DNA of 64,000 bases from a bacterium (GCA_030426805.1 JAUHXU010000002.1:682001-746000), one strand, 5' to 3'. Shown: positions 1 to 8,453, counted from the first letter of the stretch. Notes: generated by a model not told the origin, from the sequence alone. Program-made: numbers and translations.

Positions 1-1510
1 GCCGGTCGAAGCCGCCGACCGCGGTGCCGCAGAACGGCACCCCCGAGACGCCGAGGCCGAGGAGCATCGGAACCGACAGTTCGAGGTGCTTCCACGACGA
101 TTGCGTACCGGCGATCCACGTCGCCGCCCAGCGTTGCACGCCCGCGAACCCGGATCGCGCGAGCACGAACGGACGTCGCTTGGGTGCGTGCGTGCGGAGG
201 CCCTCGTAGCTCGCCTGCGCCATCAGCGATGCGTAGAGGTTGTGGTTGCCCTCGTGCGTTCGCCGGCCCGGGGCGCCGACGTGACAGGCGTCGAGGGGGA
301 GCGTGGTCGCGTCGTCGAGCGTGGTCGGCTCCGCCATGCAATTCCAGACGCCCGCGATTCCGGCCTTCGCGTAGGCCGCGTGGAGCGATCCCCACCAGGC
401 GCGCGTCTCCGGGTCGGTGAAGTCCGGGAAGTAGCTCGTCCCGGCCCAGCCGCGGCCCGTGACGGGTTGGCCGTCTTCGTCGGTCACGAAGTGCTCGTCG
501 CGAAGTCCCGCGCGCGTGTTCGGGTCGGCGCCCGCCTTCAGCGCCGGCAGCACGATCGGCACGACCCGAAACCCGTCGTCGGCGAGGTCCTGGACCAAGC
601 GCGCGGGCTGGGGAAAGCGGCGATCGTGCCACGTGAACGGCCGAAAGCCGCGGAGGTGGTCGATGTCGAGGTGGATCGCGTCGCACGGGATGTCGCGCGC
701 GCGGAAGTCCTCGGCGAGTTTCCGCACGCGGCGCTCGGGCGTGTAGCTCCAGCGCGCCTGATGGTAGCCGAGCGCCCAGCGCGGCGGGAGCGGGAGGCGG
801 CCGGTCAGGCTGGAGTAGCGCTCGAGGACGTCGGCCGGCGTGGGACCGGCGATCACGAGGTAGTCGAGCGCGCCGCCGTCGGCTTCGATCGACCACGCAT
901 CGGGGCCGCGGAGGTCGACGCGCAGGGCATACGGATTGTCGAAGAACAGGCCCGCGTGCTGGCGGCCCTTCGTCCGCGTCGGCCGGCTGATCAGCGCGAA
1001 CGGGACCGACAGGTGCAGCGGGTCGGTGCCCCGCGCCCAGCCGACACTGTCGCGGTTCCACAGCCGCCACGCGCGGCCGGAGCGCTCGAGCGGCGCGGCT
1101 TTCGCGCCCAGGCCGTGGATCCGCTCCCCGGACTGTCGCTCCATCGAGAGCCGGACCCGCTCGCCACGGGTCGCGTGGCCGTGCGGGGTCGTCGTGAGCA
1201 ACGGGACGCCGCGTTCGTCACGGAACGCGAGTCGCCCGCGATCGGCGTGAACCTGGATCTCGATCCCCGGTCCGCGCACGAGAATCTCGCCGCGTCGCTC
1301 TTCGACGGCGCCGCCGTCGGCGCGCGTCCGGCGCACGACGCCCGAGGTGCCGGTGCGCGGCTGTTTGTCCGTCGCCAGGCGTACGCGCGCGACGCCGGGC
1401 TGCGGAAAGTCGATGTGCAGCGCCGCGCCGTCTCCGCGGGCGACGACGACGCGATCGCGTCGGCTGACGTTGGTCACGCGCTCGAGCGCGCTCCACGATG
1501 TCCGGGGCAT
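1..1510 (-). CDS. Glycoside hydrolase family 31 homologue with replaced catalytic residues (3' end outside window)
   Basis: Family-31 alpha-glucosidase/xylosidase-like protein; the first 503 codons are present and the C-terminus lies beyond the window edge. The ATG at 1510 follows a strong GAGGAGG ribosome site. Recognisable family blocks are the N-terminal beta domain with a GLGAKAAPLERSG segment (fyGlGEk-type), LGYHQARWSY, and the barrel strand IHLDID (Asp282). The two catalytic blocks deviate. The usual W-x-D-M-N-E nucleophile motif reads WNCMAE (Cys391 in place of Asp). The usual W-x-G-D-N acid/base motif reads WIAGT (Gly468 in place of Asp). The substrate-binding GADVGGF block reads GTAVGGF (Ala497). 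The frame is open throughout, so this is not a decayed pseudogene. Normal glycosidase chemistry looks impossible; a carbohydrate-binding or altered-chemistry role is inference. No signal peptide is evident. Confidence 0.85.
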   Translation of the reverse strand, partial: MPRTSWSALERVTNVSRRDRVVVARGDGAALHIDFPQPGVARVRLATDKQPRTGTSGVVRRTRADGGAVEERRGEILVRGPGIEIQVHADRGRLAFRDERGVPLLTTTPHGHATRGERVRLSMERQSGERIHGLGAKAAPLERSGRAWRLWNRDSVGWARGTDPLHLSVPFALISRPTRTKGRQHAGLFFDNPYALRVDLRGPDAWSIEADGGALDYLVIAGPTPADVLERYSSLTGRLPLPPRWALGYHQARWSYTPERRVRKLAEDFRARDIPCDAIHLDIDHLRGFRPFTWHDRRFPQPARLVQDLADDGFRVVPIVLPALKAGADPNTRAGLRDEHFVTDEDGQPVTGRGWAGTSYFPDFTDPETRAWWGSLHAAYAKAGIAGVWNCMAEPTTLDDATTLPLDACHVGAPGRRTHEGNHNLYASLMAQASYEGLRTHAPKRRPFVLARSGFAGVQRWAATWIAGTQSSWKHLELSVPMLLGLGVSGVPFCGTAVGGFDR

Positions 1511-1600
1511 CTCGATCTCCTCCTCGCCTGATTCGAGCGAACCGTATCGCATGGTACACGCGAGCACAAGGACGCGAGTGGACCCGTCGTGTGCGACGGG

Positions 1601-1606
1601 TATACT
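1601..1606 (+). promoter_or_regulatory. Candidate -10 element of the spermidine-synthase-like gene
   Basis: TATACT stands about 40 bp before the GTG start at 1647, in the 136-bp divergent gap with the GH31 homologue. No convincing -35 was found, so the call rests on the hexamer and its position. Confidence 0.35.
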
Positions 1607-1646
1607 GGCCGCTTCGTCGACGACAGTCGGATGCGAGGAGCCGCGC

Positions 1647-3146
1647 GTGATCGAACTGACCGTGTTCTTCACCGGCGCCGCCGTGATGGCGCTCGAGGTG
1701 CTCGGCACGCGTGTGCTGAGCCCGTCGTTCGGTTCCGGACTGTACGTGTGGGCGGCGCTGATCTCCGTCACGCTCGTCGCGCTGGCACTCGGCTACTTCG
1801 CCGGTGGCTGGCTCGCCGATCGGCGGCCGACGCGCCGCGCGATGTTCACGATCCTGCTCGTCGGTGCCGCGACGGTCGGCGTCTCCGTGCTCGCCGCGGG
1901 CGGCGTGCTCGGTGCGGCGGAGCGGTTGGGGTTGCGGTCGGGGGCGCTCGTCGGCGCGGTGGCGCTGTTCGGCGTTCCGCTCGCGCTCCTCGGGATGATC
2001 ACGCCGTATTCGGTCCGACTCCGGACCGCGCAGGTCGGCAATGTCGGCCACGTCGCCGGGCGGCTCTACGCGTTGGGCACGATCGGCAGTGTCTGCGGCA
2101 CGCTCGGCACCGCGTTCTGGGTGATCCCGTCGATCGGGCACCGCACGGCGATGCTCGGGATCGCGGTCGCGCTCGCGCTCTGGGCCGCGGGCGGACTCGT
2201 CGGCGCGACGCGCCGTGGTGCCGCGGCGGCCGGCGTCGTCGCGCTCGCGTTGGCCGGTCTCGCCTTCGCCGGCCAAACCCCGGTGGCGATTCCGGGCGTC
2301 GTCTACGACGACGACGGACCGCTCGGCCGGATCACGGTGCTCGATCGCCGGTACGGCGACGGCTACGAAGAGCGGCTCTTCCTGCTCGACGGGGCGTGCC
2401 AGACCCACATGCCGGCGGAGCCGACCGGGGAAGTCGCGTGTGAGTACGTGCGCACGTTCGACCTGATGCGGCAGTGGCGTCCCGACGCGTCTCGCGCGTT
2501 TTTGATCGGGCTCGCGGGCGGGGCGCACGTCCGGCTCCTCGGCGGGCACGGTTTCGCGTTCGACGTCGCCGACATCGACCCGCGGGCGATGCACGTCGCG
2601 ACCGAGTACTTCAGCCTGCCGCACGGCGATCGTGTGCACCTGTATCCGGAGGACGGCCGGCGCTGCCTGCGTCGGCTCGCGGCAAGTGGGAAGCGCTACG
2701 ACGTCGTGATCATCGACATGTTGACGATCGACGCGGTGCCGGTGCACCTCTACTCGCGCGAGGCCCTCGAGGAGGCGCGCGACGCGATGACGCCCGACGG
2801 GATCGTCGGCGTGAACACGTCGCTGGTGTTCGACGCCGATGGGGAGCGCGCCAGTGCGAGCATCCACCGGACGTTGCGCGAGGTGTTTCCGTACGTGTGC
2901 TGCTACGCCGCGCACCACGACGCGCGCAACCGCACCGAGAACCGGATCTTCTTCGCGAGCCGCGCGCCGTTCGGCGAGTTGGTCGGCGACGACCTGCTCG
3001 AGCGTGAGCGTTCGTTCCGGCCCGACGAGGGAGTCGTCCTGACCGACGACCACAACCCGTTCGACGTGCTGCTCGCGACGACGAGCGACCGCTTTCGGCT
3101 CGCGTTCCGCCGTCAGTTCCCCTCGATCGCCCGCGCCGGCTGGTAG
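1647..3146 (+). CDS. Membrane-anchored spermidine synthase-like protein
   Basis: 499 residues from a GTG start preceded by GAGGAG at -10. Upstream in-frame sequence is discounted because it overlaps the divergent promoter region. The N-terminal half (about residues 1-215) is strongly hydrophobic with roughly six or seven membrane helices, resembling the helical part of fused MFS/spermidine-synthase proteins. The C-terminal half is a Rossmann-type aminopropyltransferase-like domain with AFLIGLAGGAH as the nucleotide-binding loop, DVADIDPRAM as the acidic strand end, and VVIIDM where spermidine synthases usually have a D-A/S motif. Such fusions may methylate or aminopropylate small molecules at the membrane; the substrate cannot be read from sequence. 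speA lies 33 kb away, so a direct polyamine link is only suggestive. The stop is 13 bp from the convergent peroxidase gene. Confidence 0.8.
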   Translation: MIELTVFFTGAAVMALEVLGTRVLSPSFGSGLYVWAALISVTLVALALGYFAGGWLADRRPTRRAMFTILLVGAATVGVSVLAAGGVLGAAERLGLRSGALVGAVALFGVPLALLGMITPYSVRLRTAQVGNVGHVAGRLYALGTIGSVCGTLGTAFWVIPSIGHRTAMLGIAVALALWAAGGLVGATRRGAAAAGVVALALAGLAFAGQTPVAIPGVVYDDDGPLGRITVLDRRYGDGYEERLFLLDGACQTHMPAEPTGEVACEYVRTFDLMRQWRPDASRAFLIGLAGGAHVRLLGGHGFAFDVADIDPRAMHVATEYFSLPHGDRVHLYPEDGRRCLRRLAASGKRYDVVIIDMLTIDAVPVHLYSREALEEARDAMTPDGIVGVNTSLVFDADGERASASIHRTLREVFPYVCCYAAHHDARNRTENRIFFASRAPFGELVGDDLLERERSFRPDEGVVLTDDHNPFDVLLATTSDRFRLAFRRQFPSIARAGW

Positions 3147-3159
3147 GCCGGACCGGGCG

Positions 3160-4779
3160 TCAAAAGAGCGTGAACGTCGCGGCCGGCGAGGCGGCGAACC
3201 CGCCGGACGCGGCGGCGTCGGCGACGAACCACTGCGCGTAGACGGTGATGTTCGCGAGCGCGGGGTTGTTCGGCAGCGGGATCGGGAACGTCGCGACGCC
3301 GGTGCCGGTCGTGACGACGGGGAAGATCGCAAAGAGCTTGCCCGGGTCGACCTCGTAGGGAATGCCCCCGGTCGTGCCGGATGCCGCGCCGAGCGACAGG
3401 AACAAGAACGCGGTCGCGCCGCCGCGGGCATTCGAGACGCCGATGCGGAAGTCCGGGTTGCCGGCGGCCGGCGGCGTGTCGCCGAGCATTCGCGGCGTCT
3501 TCGCGCCGGTGCCCGGTGAGCCCACGCCGATCAGGTTGCTGCCGGCCGGGTTCGCGTCCGCCCACAGCGTCGGGCGATCGAACGGGAACGTCTCGTTCTT
3601 CACCCGCGGATCGGTGAGCCCGCCGCGGACGAAGTCGGCGAGCGCCGGGATGTCGGCGGGTTGAATCGAGATCGTCGACACGAGCGGGTCTTTGTTGTCG
3701 GGGTGGCCGCCGCCCATCGCGTAGAACTGCAGGACCTGCTCGATCGACGTGTGGTCGCCGGTGTGGAAGAACGTCTTCTTGAGCCCGGCGTTGCGCAGCG
3801 TCGGCGTCTTGAACTTGCCGCGGTCGGCGTTGTTCTTCGTGATCGCGGCGAGCCCCAGGTCCTCCGTCGGCGCACGCACGCCGATCGCGTGAAACGCGTG
3901 GTCGGTGAACGTCGGCGCGCCGTGGCAGGCCGCGCAGCCCGCCGGCCCGTTGTAGAGCACGAGTCCGAGTCGCTGTTGCGCGGTCAGCGCCGTGGGGTTG
4001 CCGTTGGCGAAGAGATCGAACGGCGTCTGGTTCGGGATCAGCGTGCGCTGGTAGGTCGCCAGCGCGAACGCGATGCGCTTGGCCGTGATCGCGGAGTCCC
4101 CGAACGCGCGCGTGAAGAGCGCCGGGTAGGTCGGATCGCGGGTGAGCGCGGTCTGCACGTCGGGCGGCAGATTCGCCGCGAGTTTGAGCGGCGTCGCGGC
4201 TTGCAACCGAGCGGTGATCTGGGGCCAGTTGCGCGCTTCGTGCGCCATCTCGACGTCGTTGAGCGGCGGGCCGACGCACTGGCTCTCGAGTGCGCCACCG
4301 GTCGCGATCTCGACGTTTTTCGTGACCGGGTCGACGAAGGTCCCGCTCGCGCGGCCGTCCCAGAACAGCAGCGGTGCGAACGCGGCGCCGATGTTGCTCG
4401 GTGCGGTGCGGCCGGTGGCCTGGACCGCGTCGCCGAAGACCGGATCGAGCTTGTAGTAGTTGATGCCGTCGGCGCGTCGCACACCGCGCGAGCCGAAGAC
4501 GTCGTCGGTCGTGTTGAGTACGCCGTCGGCGCCGGGGTGGCGAGCCGCGAACGCGTCGGATCCCGCGTCGGCGGGCTTGTGACACGTCCCGCACGCGACG
4601 CGACCCGACGTGGACATCTGTTCCTCCCAGAAGAGGATCTTGCCCAGCACCGCCTTGTCGGCGGTGATCGGGTTCTCCGGCGGCACGGGGACCGGCGGCA
4701 GTTTCTGCCCGGTCGCGGACAGCGCGAGGAACGCCGACACGGCGGCCGGCAGCCACGCGCGAGCGGGGCGGTGGAACAC
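3160..4779 (-). CDS. Exported di-haem cytochrome c peroxidase with C-terminal extension
   Basis: 539 residues from a GTG start with AGGAG 7 nt upstream. The N-terminus is a typical signal peptide (basic residues, then WLPAAVSAFLALSATG, then a Pro-rich mature start). Two haem-attachment motifs are present: CGTCH (Cys63-His67) near the start and CAACH (Cys282-His286) in the middle, the arrangement of the CcpA/MauG di-haem peroxidase family, which reduces hydrogen peroxide or oxidises proteins in the periplasm. KFKTPTLRN and FFHTGDH are typical of the second haem domain. About 120 residues follow the catalytic part, including FPIPLPNNPALANITVYAQW. This resembles the C-terminal beta domain of other exported proteins in the window and is not part of a normal peroxidase. 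It could mediate surface sorting (inference). Confidence 0.9.
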   Translation of the reverse strand: MFHRPARAWLPAAVSAFLALSATGQKLPPVPVPPENPITADKAVLGKILFWEEQMSTSGRVACGTCHKPADAGSDAFAARHPGADGVLNTTDDVFGSRGVRRADGINYYKLDPVFGDAVQATGRTAPSNIGAAFAPLLFWDGRASGTFVDPVTKNVEIATGGALESQCVGPPLNDVEMAHEARNWPQITARLQAATPLKLAANLPPDVQTALTRDPTYPALFTRAFGDSAITAKRIAFALATYQRTLIPNQTPFDLFANGNPTALTAQQRLGLVLYNGPAGCAACHGAPTFTDHAFHAIGVRAPTEDLGLAAITKNNADRGKFKTPTLRNAGLKKTFFHTGDHTSIEQVLQFYAMGGGHPDNKDPLVSTISIQPADIPALADFVRGGLTDPRVKNETFPFDRPTLWADANPAGSNLIGVGSPGTGAKTPRMLGDTPPAAGNPDFRIGVSNARGGATAFLFLSLGAASGTTGGIPYEVDPGKLFAIFPVVTTGTGVATFPIPLPNNPALANITVYAQWFVADAAASGGFAASPAATFTLF

Positions 4780-4933
4780 GGTCTTTCTCCTGACTCTACC
4801 GTCCCCATGATAGTGGACCGTTCGGCGGTACGGGCAGCGAAAACGGTTCGGGGGCGCCGTCTCGATCGGATACGCGAGGGCGTTGCCGCGCGCCGCTCGT
4901 CGCCCTATCGTATGCGCGCGAAAGGGAATCCCA

Positions 4934-6712
4934 ATGACCGCGGACCAGGCGATCCTGTTCGGCCTTCTCGGCGTCGTCTTCGCACTGCTGCTGTGGGGGC
5001 GCGTGCGGTACGACGTCGTCGCGTTCGGCGCGCTCGTCGTCGGCGCGACGCTCGGTGTCGTGCCGCAGAAAGACGTCTTTGCCGGGCTCGGCCATCCGGC
5101 GACCGTGATCGTCGGCCTCGTGCTGATCGTCAGCCGCGGGCTGATGAACTCGGGCGCGATCGAGTGGATCGCGCGCGTGATCGCCGACCCGGCGCGCGCG
5201 TTGCCGGCGCACATCGGCGTGATGTCGGGGATCGCGTCGGCGCTGTCCGGCGTGATGAACAACGTCGCGACGTTGGCGCTGCTGATGCCGATCGACCTGA
5301 AGACCGCGGCGCGCGCCGGACGCAGCCCGGCGTTGACGCTGATGCCGCTGTCGTTCGCGACGATCCTCGGCGGCATGGTCACGCTGATCGGGACCCCGCC
5401 GAACATCGTCGTCGCGACGGTGCGCGAGGCGTCGGCGATCGGGGAGCCGTTCTCGATGTTCGCGTTCACGCCGGTCGGCGTCGTCGTGGCGATCGCCGGC
5501 GTGCTGTTCGTCGCGCTCGTCGGCTGGCGCCTGATCCCCCGAGCGCGCGGGGAGCACGACTCCGGCAAGGAGCTGATGGAGCTCTCCGACTACGTCGCCG
5601 AGGCGCGCGTGCCCGCCGAGTCGTCGAGCATCGACGAGACGCTCGACTCCCTCGAATCGCTCGCGACCGCGAACGAGGTCGAACTCGTCGGCCTCGTGCG
5701 GCGCGGCAAGCGGCTGTCGGCGTCCGCGTCGAGCGAGCCGATCCGTCGGGGGGACGTGGTCGTGATGGAGGGCGGGCCGCACGCGATCGAGCAGTTCGTC
5801 GCGGCGGCGAAGCTCGAGTACATCCGGACCGACAAGCGCGACGGCCTGCTCGACGAGGCGTTCGACTTCGTCGAGGTCGTCGTGCCCGCGAGCGCGAGGA
5901 TCGTCGGCCGGTCGGCGCTCGACGTGCGCCTGCTGTATCGACAGCGGGTGACGCTTCTCGGCGTGTCACGCCGTGGCAAGCGCTTCTCGCAGCGTGTCCG
6001 CAAGCTCAAGATCCGCGCCGGCGACGTGCTCCTGCTCCTCGGTCCGGCCGACCGGATGAGCGACGTGATCCAGTGGCTCGGGTGCCTCCCGCTCGCCGAG
6101 CGCGGTCTGCAGGTCACCCAGCGGCACAAGGCGCCGCTCGCGGTCGGGATCTTCGCGGCGGCGATCACGGTCGCGAGCCTCGGATGGCTCTACTTGCCGG
6201 TCGCGCTCGCGGCGGTCGCGGTGCTCTACGTGCTGCTTCGCATCCTCCCGCTGACCCAGATCTACGAGTCGGTCGAGTGGCCGGTGATCGTGCTGCTCGG
6301 CTCGCTGATTCCGATCGGGTCGGCGCTCGAGTCGAGCGGGGGGACCGAGTTGATCGCCCGTCACCTCGTCGACCTGACGAGCGGCTTCTCGCCGGTCGTC
6401 GTGCTCGGCGTGTTGATGGTCGTCACGATGACGCTGTCCGACGTGCTCAACAACGTCGCGACCGCGCTGATCGCCGCGCCGATCGGCATCGACGTCGCGC
6501 GCAAGCTCGACGTCAATCCCGATCCGTTCCTGATGGCGGTCGCGGTCGCCGCGTCGTGCGCGTTCCTGACGCCGATCGGCCACAAGAACAACACGATCAT
6601 CATGGGGCCCGGCGGCTACCGCTTCGGCGACTACTGGCGGATGGGCCTCCCGCTCGAGGTGCTCGTGATCGCCGTCGGCCTGCCCACGATCCTCGTCTTC
6701 TGGCCCCTCTGA
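4934..6712 (+). CDS. SLC13/DASS-type transporter with central RCK_C domains
   Basis: 592 residues; the ATG is preceded by AAGGGA. Membrane helices fill residues 1-200 and 405-592. Between them lies a soluble segment (about 215-370) holding two TrkA-C/RCK_C modules (for example ELVGLVRRGKRLS and VTLLGVSRRGKRFS). Both halves carry the family's discontinuous helix signatures, MNNVATLALLMP in the first and LNNVATALIAAP in the second. The first is followed by TLIGTPPNIVV, the second by TPIGHKNNTIIMG. Members move sulfate, phosphate, dicarboxylates or unknown anions with sodium or protons; the substrate here is unassigned. It is divergent from the peroxidase gene with a 154-bp gap. Confidence 0.88.
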   Translation: MTADQAILFGLLGVVFALLLWGRVRYDVVAFGALVVGATLGVVPQKDVFAGLGHPATVIVGLVLIVSRGLMNSGAIEWIARVIADPARALPAHIGVMSGIASALSGVMNNVATLALLMPIDLKTAARAGRSPALTLMPLSFATILGGMVTLIGTPPNIVVATVREASAIGEPFSMFAFTPVGVVVAIAGVLFVALVGWRLIPRARGEHDSGKELMELSDYVAEARVPAESSSIDETLDSLESLATANEVELVGLVRRGKRLSASASSEPIRRGDVVVMEGGPHAIEQFVAAAKLEYIRTDKRDGLLDEAFDFVEVVVPASARIVGRSALDVRLLYRQRVTLLGVSRRGKRFSQRVRKLKIRAGDVLLLLGPADRMSDVIQWLGCLPLAERGLQVTQRHKAPLAVGIFAAAITVASLGWLYLPVALAAVAVLYVLLRILPLTQIYESVEWPVIVLLGSLIPIGSALESSGGTELIARHLVDLTSGFSPVVVLGVLMVVTMTLSDVLNNVATALIAAPIGIDVARKLDVNPDPFLMAVAVAASCAFLTPIGHKNNTIIMGPGGYRFGDYWRMGLPLEVLVIAVGLPTILVFWPL

Positions 6713-6751
6713 GCGCGGCGGGGGAGGTGGCCGGCGCCGATTGGGTTTGAA

Positions 6752-6922
6752 TGCGCTTGGCGCGCGGTTTCTGCACCACACACGCGGCATGCTTGCGCTT
6801 GGCGAGCCAGTATTGCACCGACTCGTGTGCGACACACCGCCAGGGACGCCTATCGGGTGCAGCATCGCCTCGCCAAGCGCACGCATCGCAACAACCGGTG
6901 CAGGATCGGCCCACGAAACGCG
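6752..6922. repeat. Composite inverted repeat of a 26-bp unit (two copies per arm)
   Basis: The unit is TGCGCTTGGCG, then 9 variable bases, then TGCACC. It occurs directly at 6752-6777 and 6794-6819 and inverted at 6856-6881. A degenerate inverted copy lies at 6897-6922, keeping TGCACC and about two thirds of the first block. Copy starts are 42 bp apart in the left arm and 41 bp apart in the right arm, so the whole is a symmetric ~170-bp structure around a 36-bp centre. A 13-bp perfect inverted match (6794-6806 with 6869-6881) forms its core. It lies between two convergent genes (stops at 6712 and 6957). A bidirectional terminator, a non-autonomous mobile element or a protein-binding array are all possible. 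Confidence 0.75.
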
Positions 6923-6956
6923 AGTATTCCCTGCCAACCTCCCCGGAAGAGGTTGC

Positions 6957-8000
6957 TCAGACGCTGAAGCGGATGTTCATCACGTCGCCGTCGAGGACGA
7001 CGTAGTCCTTGCCCTTGAGGCCCCACGCGCCGGCGGACTTCGCGGCGGCCTCGGAGCCGGCCTCGAGCAGCTTGTCGTGGGGGACGACTTCGGCGCGGAT
7101 GAAGCCCCGTTCGAGATCGGTGTGGATCTTGCCGGCCGCTTGCGGCGCGAGTTGGCCGCGACGGATCGTCCACGCGCGCACCTCGTCCGGGCCGACCGTG
7201 AAGAACGAGATCAGGCCGACCGCGTCGTAGGCCGTGCGGGTCAGGGCGGCGATCGCCGGTTCGGCGATGCCGAGTTCGCTCAGGAACTCGTCGCGCTCGG
7301 CCGGGTCGTCGATCGCGGCGACCTCGAGTTCGATCTTCGCGTTGACGGCGATCGTCGTCGGCTCGCCGCCGAAGCCGGTGACCGCATCGCTCGGTGCGTC
7401 GTCCTTGTCGTGGTTGCGCACGAGGATCAGCGGCCGACGGCTCAGGAAGCCGAGGCTCTTGACGGTCGCTTCGGCGTTGTCGTCCCACGTCATCGTGCGC
7501 AGCGGCTGCTCCTCCTCGAGGTGCGCCTTGAGGGTCTCGAGCACCTCGGCTTCCTTCTGCAGCCGGGCTTCCTTGCCGTGGCGATTCTCCTTCGCGATGC
7601 GCTCGAGGCGCGTCTCGACCAGCGTCAGGTCGGCGAGGATCAGCTCGGTCTCGAGTTCGGCCGCGTCGCGCGACGGGTTCACGTCGTCGTGCGGATGGAA
7701 CACGCCGGGGTCGTCGAAGTCGCGGAGCACGACGCACAGCGCATCGGCGTCGCGGACCGACGACAGCCAACTCGCGCCCTTGGTGGCACCGATCTCGACG
7801 TCCGGCAGGCACAGGAACTCGATCTCGGCGTGCTTCGTGCTCTTCGGCCGGTACATCGCCGACAGCTTGTCCACGCGGGGGTCGCGCACCTTCGCGATGC
7901 CCGGCACGACGCCGCGCTTGCCGATCGGGTCGACGCCGGTGAGGAGCTGGAACACCGTCTTCTTGCCGGCGCCGCTGAATCCGAGAATGCCGATCTTCAT
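6957..8000 (-). CDS. ychF: YchF-like (DUF933) GTPase/ATPase with divergent G motifs
   Basis: 347 residues from ATG with GAGG shortly upstream. The C-terminal TGS-like/DUF933 region is clearly that of YchF: ISFFTVGPDEVRAWTI, AAGKIHTDLERGFIRAEV and GKDYVVLDGDVMNIRF. YchF is a ribosome-associated, redox-sensitive nucleotide hydrolase of the Obg group. The N-terminal G domain is unusual. The P-loop reads GFSGAGKKT rather than GxPNxGKST, the switch II DxAGL block is replaced by LPDVEIGATKGAS, and the NxxE specificity motif is not obvious (LVRNHDKDD). A central region rich in Glu, Lys and Arg (about residues 130-185) forms the expected helical hairpin. Nucleotide preference cannot be predicted. Its 5' side faces ileS across a 453-bp non-coding region. 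Confidence 0.88.
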   Translation of the reverse strand: MKIGILGFSGAGKKTVFQLLTGVDPIGKRGVVPGIAKVRDPRVDKLSAMYRPKSTKHAEIEFLCLPDVEIGATKGASWLSSVRDADALCVVLRDFDDPGVFHPHDDVNPSRDAAELETELILADLTLVETRLERIAKENRHGKEARLQKEAEVLETLKAHLEEEQPLRTMTWDDNAEATVKSLGFLSRRPLILVRNHDKDDAPSDAVTGFGGEPTTIAVNAKIELEVAAIDDPAERDEFLSELGIAEPAIAALTRTAYDAVGLISFFTVGPDEVRAWTIRRGQLAPQAAGKIHTDLERGFIRAEVVPHDKLLEAGSEAAAKSAGAWGLKGKDYVVLDGDVMNIRFSV

Positions 8001-8453
8001 CGCCTGCCTCGCGGGAGAGTCGTTGGGGAACGACCCCTCTAAGCGCATCGCGGCGGCCGAGTCGAGGGGGCAGGGAGGGCACCGATCGTGCGCCCCGCCG
8101 GGGTTGGCTGCGCGCTCGCTCCGGCGAACGGAGAGAAAGGACGCGCGGGCATGTCTAACGCCGTCCGCGAGAAGGATCGATGCGCGGAGTTGCCGGGCGT
8201 TCATGCTGCCGCGTGTTGCCGTCACCCCCGGCTCGCTGCGCTCGCGCCCCCGTGAGGGGGCCTGGCGTCGTTCCAGGCGGCCCGTTCGCGCCACGGGGTT
8301 GCGTGCAGTTCCGTCGAGTATCGAGTGGCGCGCCGCAGGGAGTCGGGCGTGCCTCGCGCCGCGTCGGCGGGTCGTGCGCGGTTGTGACCGGGGGCGAGCC
8401 GGGCTAAAACTCCTGCGTCCGATCCCGATCCCAGCGGCGTGGAGGCGCTTCCG
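8001..8453. other. Divergent intergenic region between ychF and ileS
   Basis: 453 bp without a supportable gene. It holds one full copy of a dispersed repeat (8206-8339) and the upstream signals of ileS, including a GGAGG ribosome site at 8441-8445. I could not identify a clear -35/-10 pair for either gene. Confidence 0.6.
8206..8339 (-). repeat. Dispersed repeat R1, copy 1
   Basis: On the minus strand, the stretch running from CCGTGG (8296) to GCGGCAG (8206) aligns with 50748-50839 on the plus strand over 91-92 nt with about one indel and roughly 80% identity by eye. Similarity continues on the other side to CGCCGCAGG (8331-8339), which matches the foldback arm at 50.5 kb. The shared part contains hairpins that keep pairing although bases differ, for example CCTGG/CCAGG and GCCCCC/GGGGGC here. 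No open reading frame is conserved between copies. Confidence 0.75.

Noticed and set aside
1..1510. Pseudogene call for the GH31 homologue
   Set aside because: The frame is uninterrupted, the ribosome site is strong and structural blocks are conserved; only active-site residues differ.
6600..6914. Small minus-strand protein with repeated GAILARQAQ/GAETARQAH segments
   Set aside because: The repetition is the direct 26-bp DNA unit read in frame; the reading frame overlaps the end of the transporter gene and lacks a ribosome site.
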